NCBI GenBank assembly: GCA_012927595.1
Contig: JABBOW010000146.1
Location: forward strand, 1 to 32,043
Length of the DNA: 32,043 nucleotides
Origin: Cellulomonas sp.
GTDB lineage: Bacteria; Actinomycetota; Actinomycetes; Actinomycetales; Cellulomonadaceae
Reading direction: 5' to 3'
In this document: positions 31,584 to 32,043 of the stretch, in pieces
Layout: each line of letters opens with the position of its first letter
Position numbering within the stretch: position 1 is the first letter of the stretch
The notes under the pieces: generated by a model
What the model saw: only the letters and a program-made list of their open reading frames with translations
Databases searched by the model: none
Told to the model about the DNA's origin: nothing
Translations under genes and position numbers: made by a program

Positions 31584-32043
31584 CCACCGCTCGCCGCAAG
31601 TGGGCCAGGGCGTCGGCGGAGCACCTTCATCAGGGTGTCCGCCATCCAGACCGCAGGGATCGCGGCCGCGGCCAGCAGCCATCCGGTGCCGTCCGGCAGT
31701 GCGCCGCCGAGCAGCCGGGCCAGCGGCGGGACTCCGACGAAGACCATCAGCATGACGGCCTCGACGGCGACGGCCGTGAGCAGTAGCCGGTTGCCGCGGA
31801 ACCCGGTCGCACCGACCCAGCGGGTCTCGCTCCGGCAGGCGAAGGCGTTAGCGAGCTGGCCCAGCACGATGGCAGCGAACGCCGTCCCTGATGCACTCGC
31901 CAGGAGCGTCGCGTCCGGCGTCTCGCCGAAGGACCAGCCGCCCATGTTGAGCACCACGAGGAAGCCGGCCATCGAGGTGAACGCCTCGACTGGCCCCAGA
32001 ACACCGAACGCCCGCCCGAGCACCCGGTTGTTCATCAGTGGGC
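31571..32043 (-). CDS. Cation-transporting P-type ATPase, C-terminal membrane part
   Basis: The frame is open from the window's right edge to a TGA at 31571-31573; the ~157 residues seen form four hydrophobic segments. The beginning reads P-L-M-N-N-R-V-L-G-R-A-F-G-V-L-G-P-V-E-A, a pattern typical of the last cytoplasmic loop of P2-type calcium/magnesium-like ATPases, followed by the Cation_ATPase_C helices (G-Q-L-A-N-A-F-A-C-R-S near the middle is a common signature). The catalytic D-K-T-G domain lies outside the window. The ATG at 32035 is internal, not the start. Ion specificity unknown. Confidence 0.8.
   Translation of the reverse strand, partial: PLMNNRVLGRAFGVLGPVEAFTSMAGFLVVLNMGGWSFGETPDATLLASASGTAFAAIVLGQLANAFACRSETRWVGATGFRGNRLLLTAVAVEAVMLMVFVGVPPLARLLGGALPDGTGWLLAAAAIPAVWMADTLMKVLRRRPGPLAASGGYRR

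Noticed and set aside
1..32043. CRISPR arrays, tRNA genes, complete insertion sequences and replication origins
   Set aside because: No regularly spaced direct repeats, no tRNA cloverleaf other than the tRNA-like part of tmRNA, no complete transposase with terminal repeats and no DnaA-box cluster were seen.

Overview
The window comes from a high-GC actinobacterium. Gene order, codon use, the predicted tmRNA tag and the frequent leaderless starts resemble a member of the Cellulomonadaceae or a close relative within Micrococcales; this placement is inference, because no database search was possible. The window opens and closes inside genes.

Core-like left half (1-16926). Two tandem CNNM/CBS membrane proteins (the first cut by the window edge) are followed by an M15 wall peptidase with a possible MtrA-type site upstream. 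A minus-strand aldose-1-epimerase is divergent from a compact Tad/Flp pilus operon: ATPase, TadB, TadC, a small pilin-like protein, two TadE/TadF-type pseudopilins and a TadG-like protein. Then comes the conserved block prfB, ftsE, ftsX, M23 murein hydrolase and smpB, followed by a DUF2207 membrane protein, a LigC-type ATP-dependent DNA ligase and ssrA (tmRNA). FtsEX would gate the coiled-coil M23 hydrolase at the septum. SmpB and tmRNA, the two trans-translation partners, lie 3.5 kb apart.

Mobile-element scar (16927-18476). Directly after the tmRNA 3' end, a classic integration site, lie a strong inverted repeat/terminator, a frameshifted and truncated tyrosine recombinase, a probable ISAs1-like transposase tail on the opposite strand, and an ECF sigma factor reduced to region 4 with its membrane partner gene still attached. 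I read this as an old integration followed by decay.

Accessory right half (18470-32043). A Kup potassium transporter is followed by a divergent TetR/flavin-monooxygenase pair sharing an inverted-repeat operator, and a DUF1801-like protein. A minus-strand group holds an intact methyltransferase, a frameshifted isochorismatase-fold hydrolase, an intact DUF5808-like small protein and a heavily damaged alpha/beta hydrolase. Divergent from it is a plus-strand group: a 78-aa HTH protein, a stand-alone Clp N-domain protein (frameshifted in a G5 run), a secreted protein and a slipin. Two GTCAAC-N4-(G/A)TTGAC palindromes overlap the -35 and -10 boxes of the HTH gene's leaderless promoter; this is the best candidate for a little-described regulatory unit here. 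The window ends with a long-chain acyl-CoA ligase, a RlmC/RlmD-type 23S rRNA methyltransferase and the C-terminal membrane part of a P-type cation ATPase whose end overlaps the methyltransferase tail to tail.
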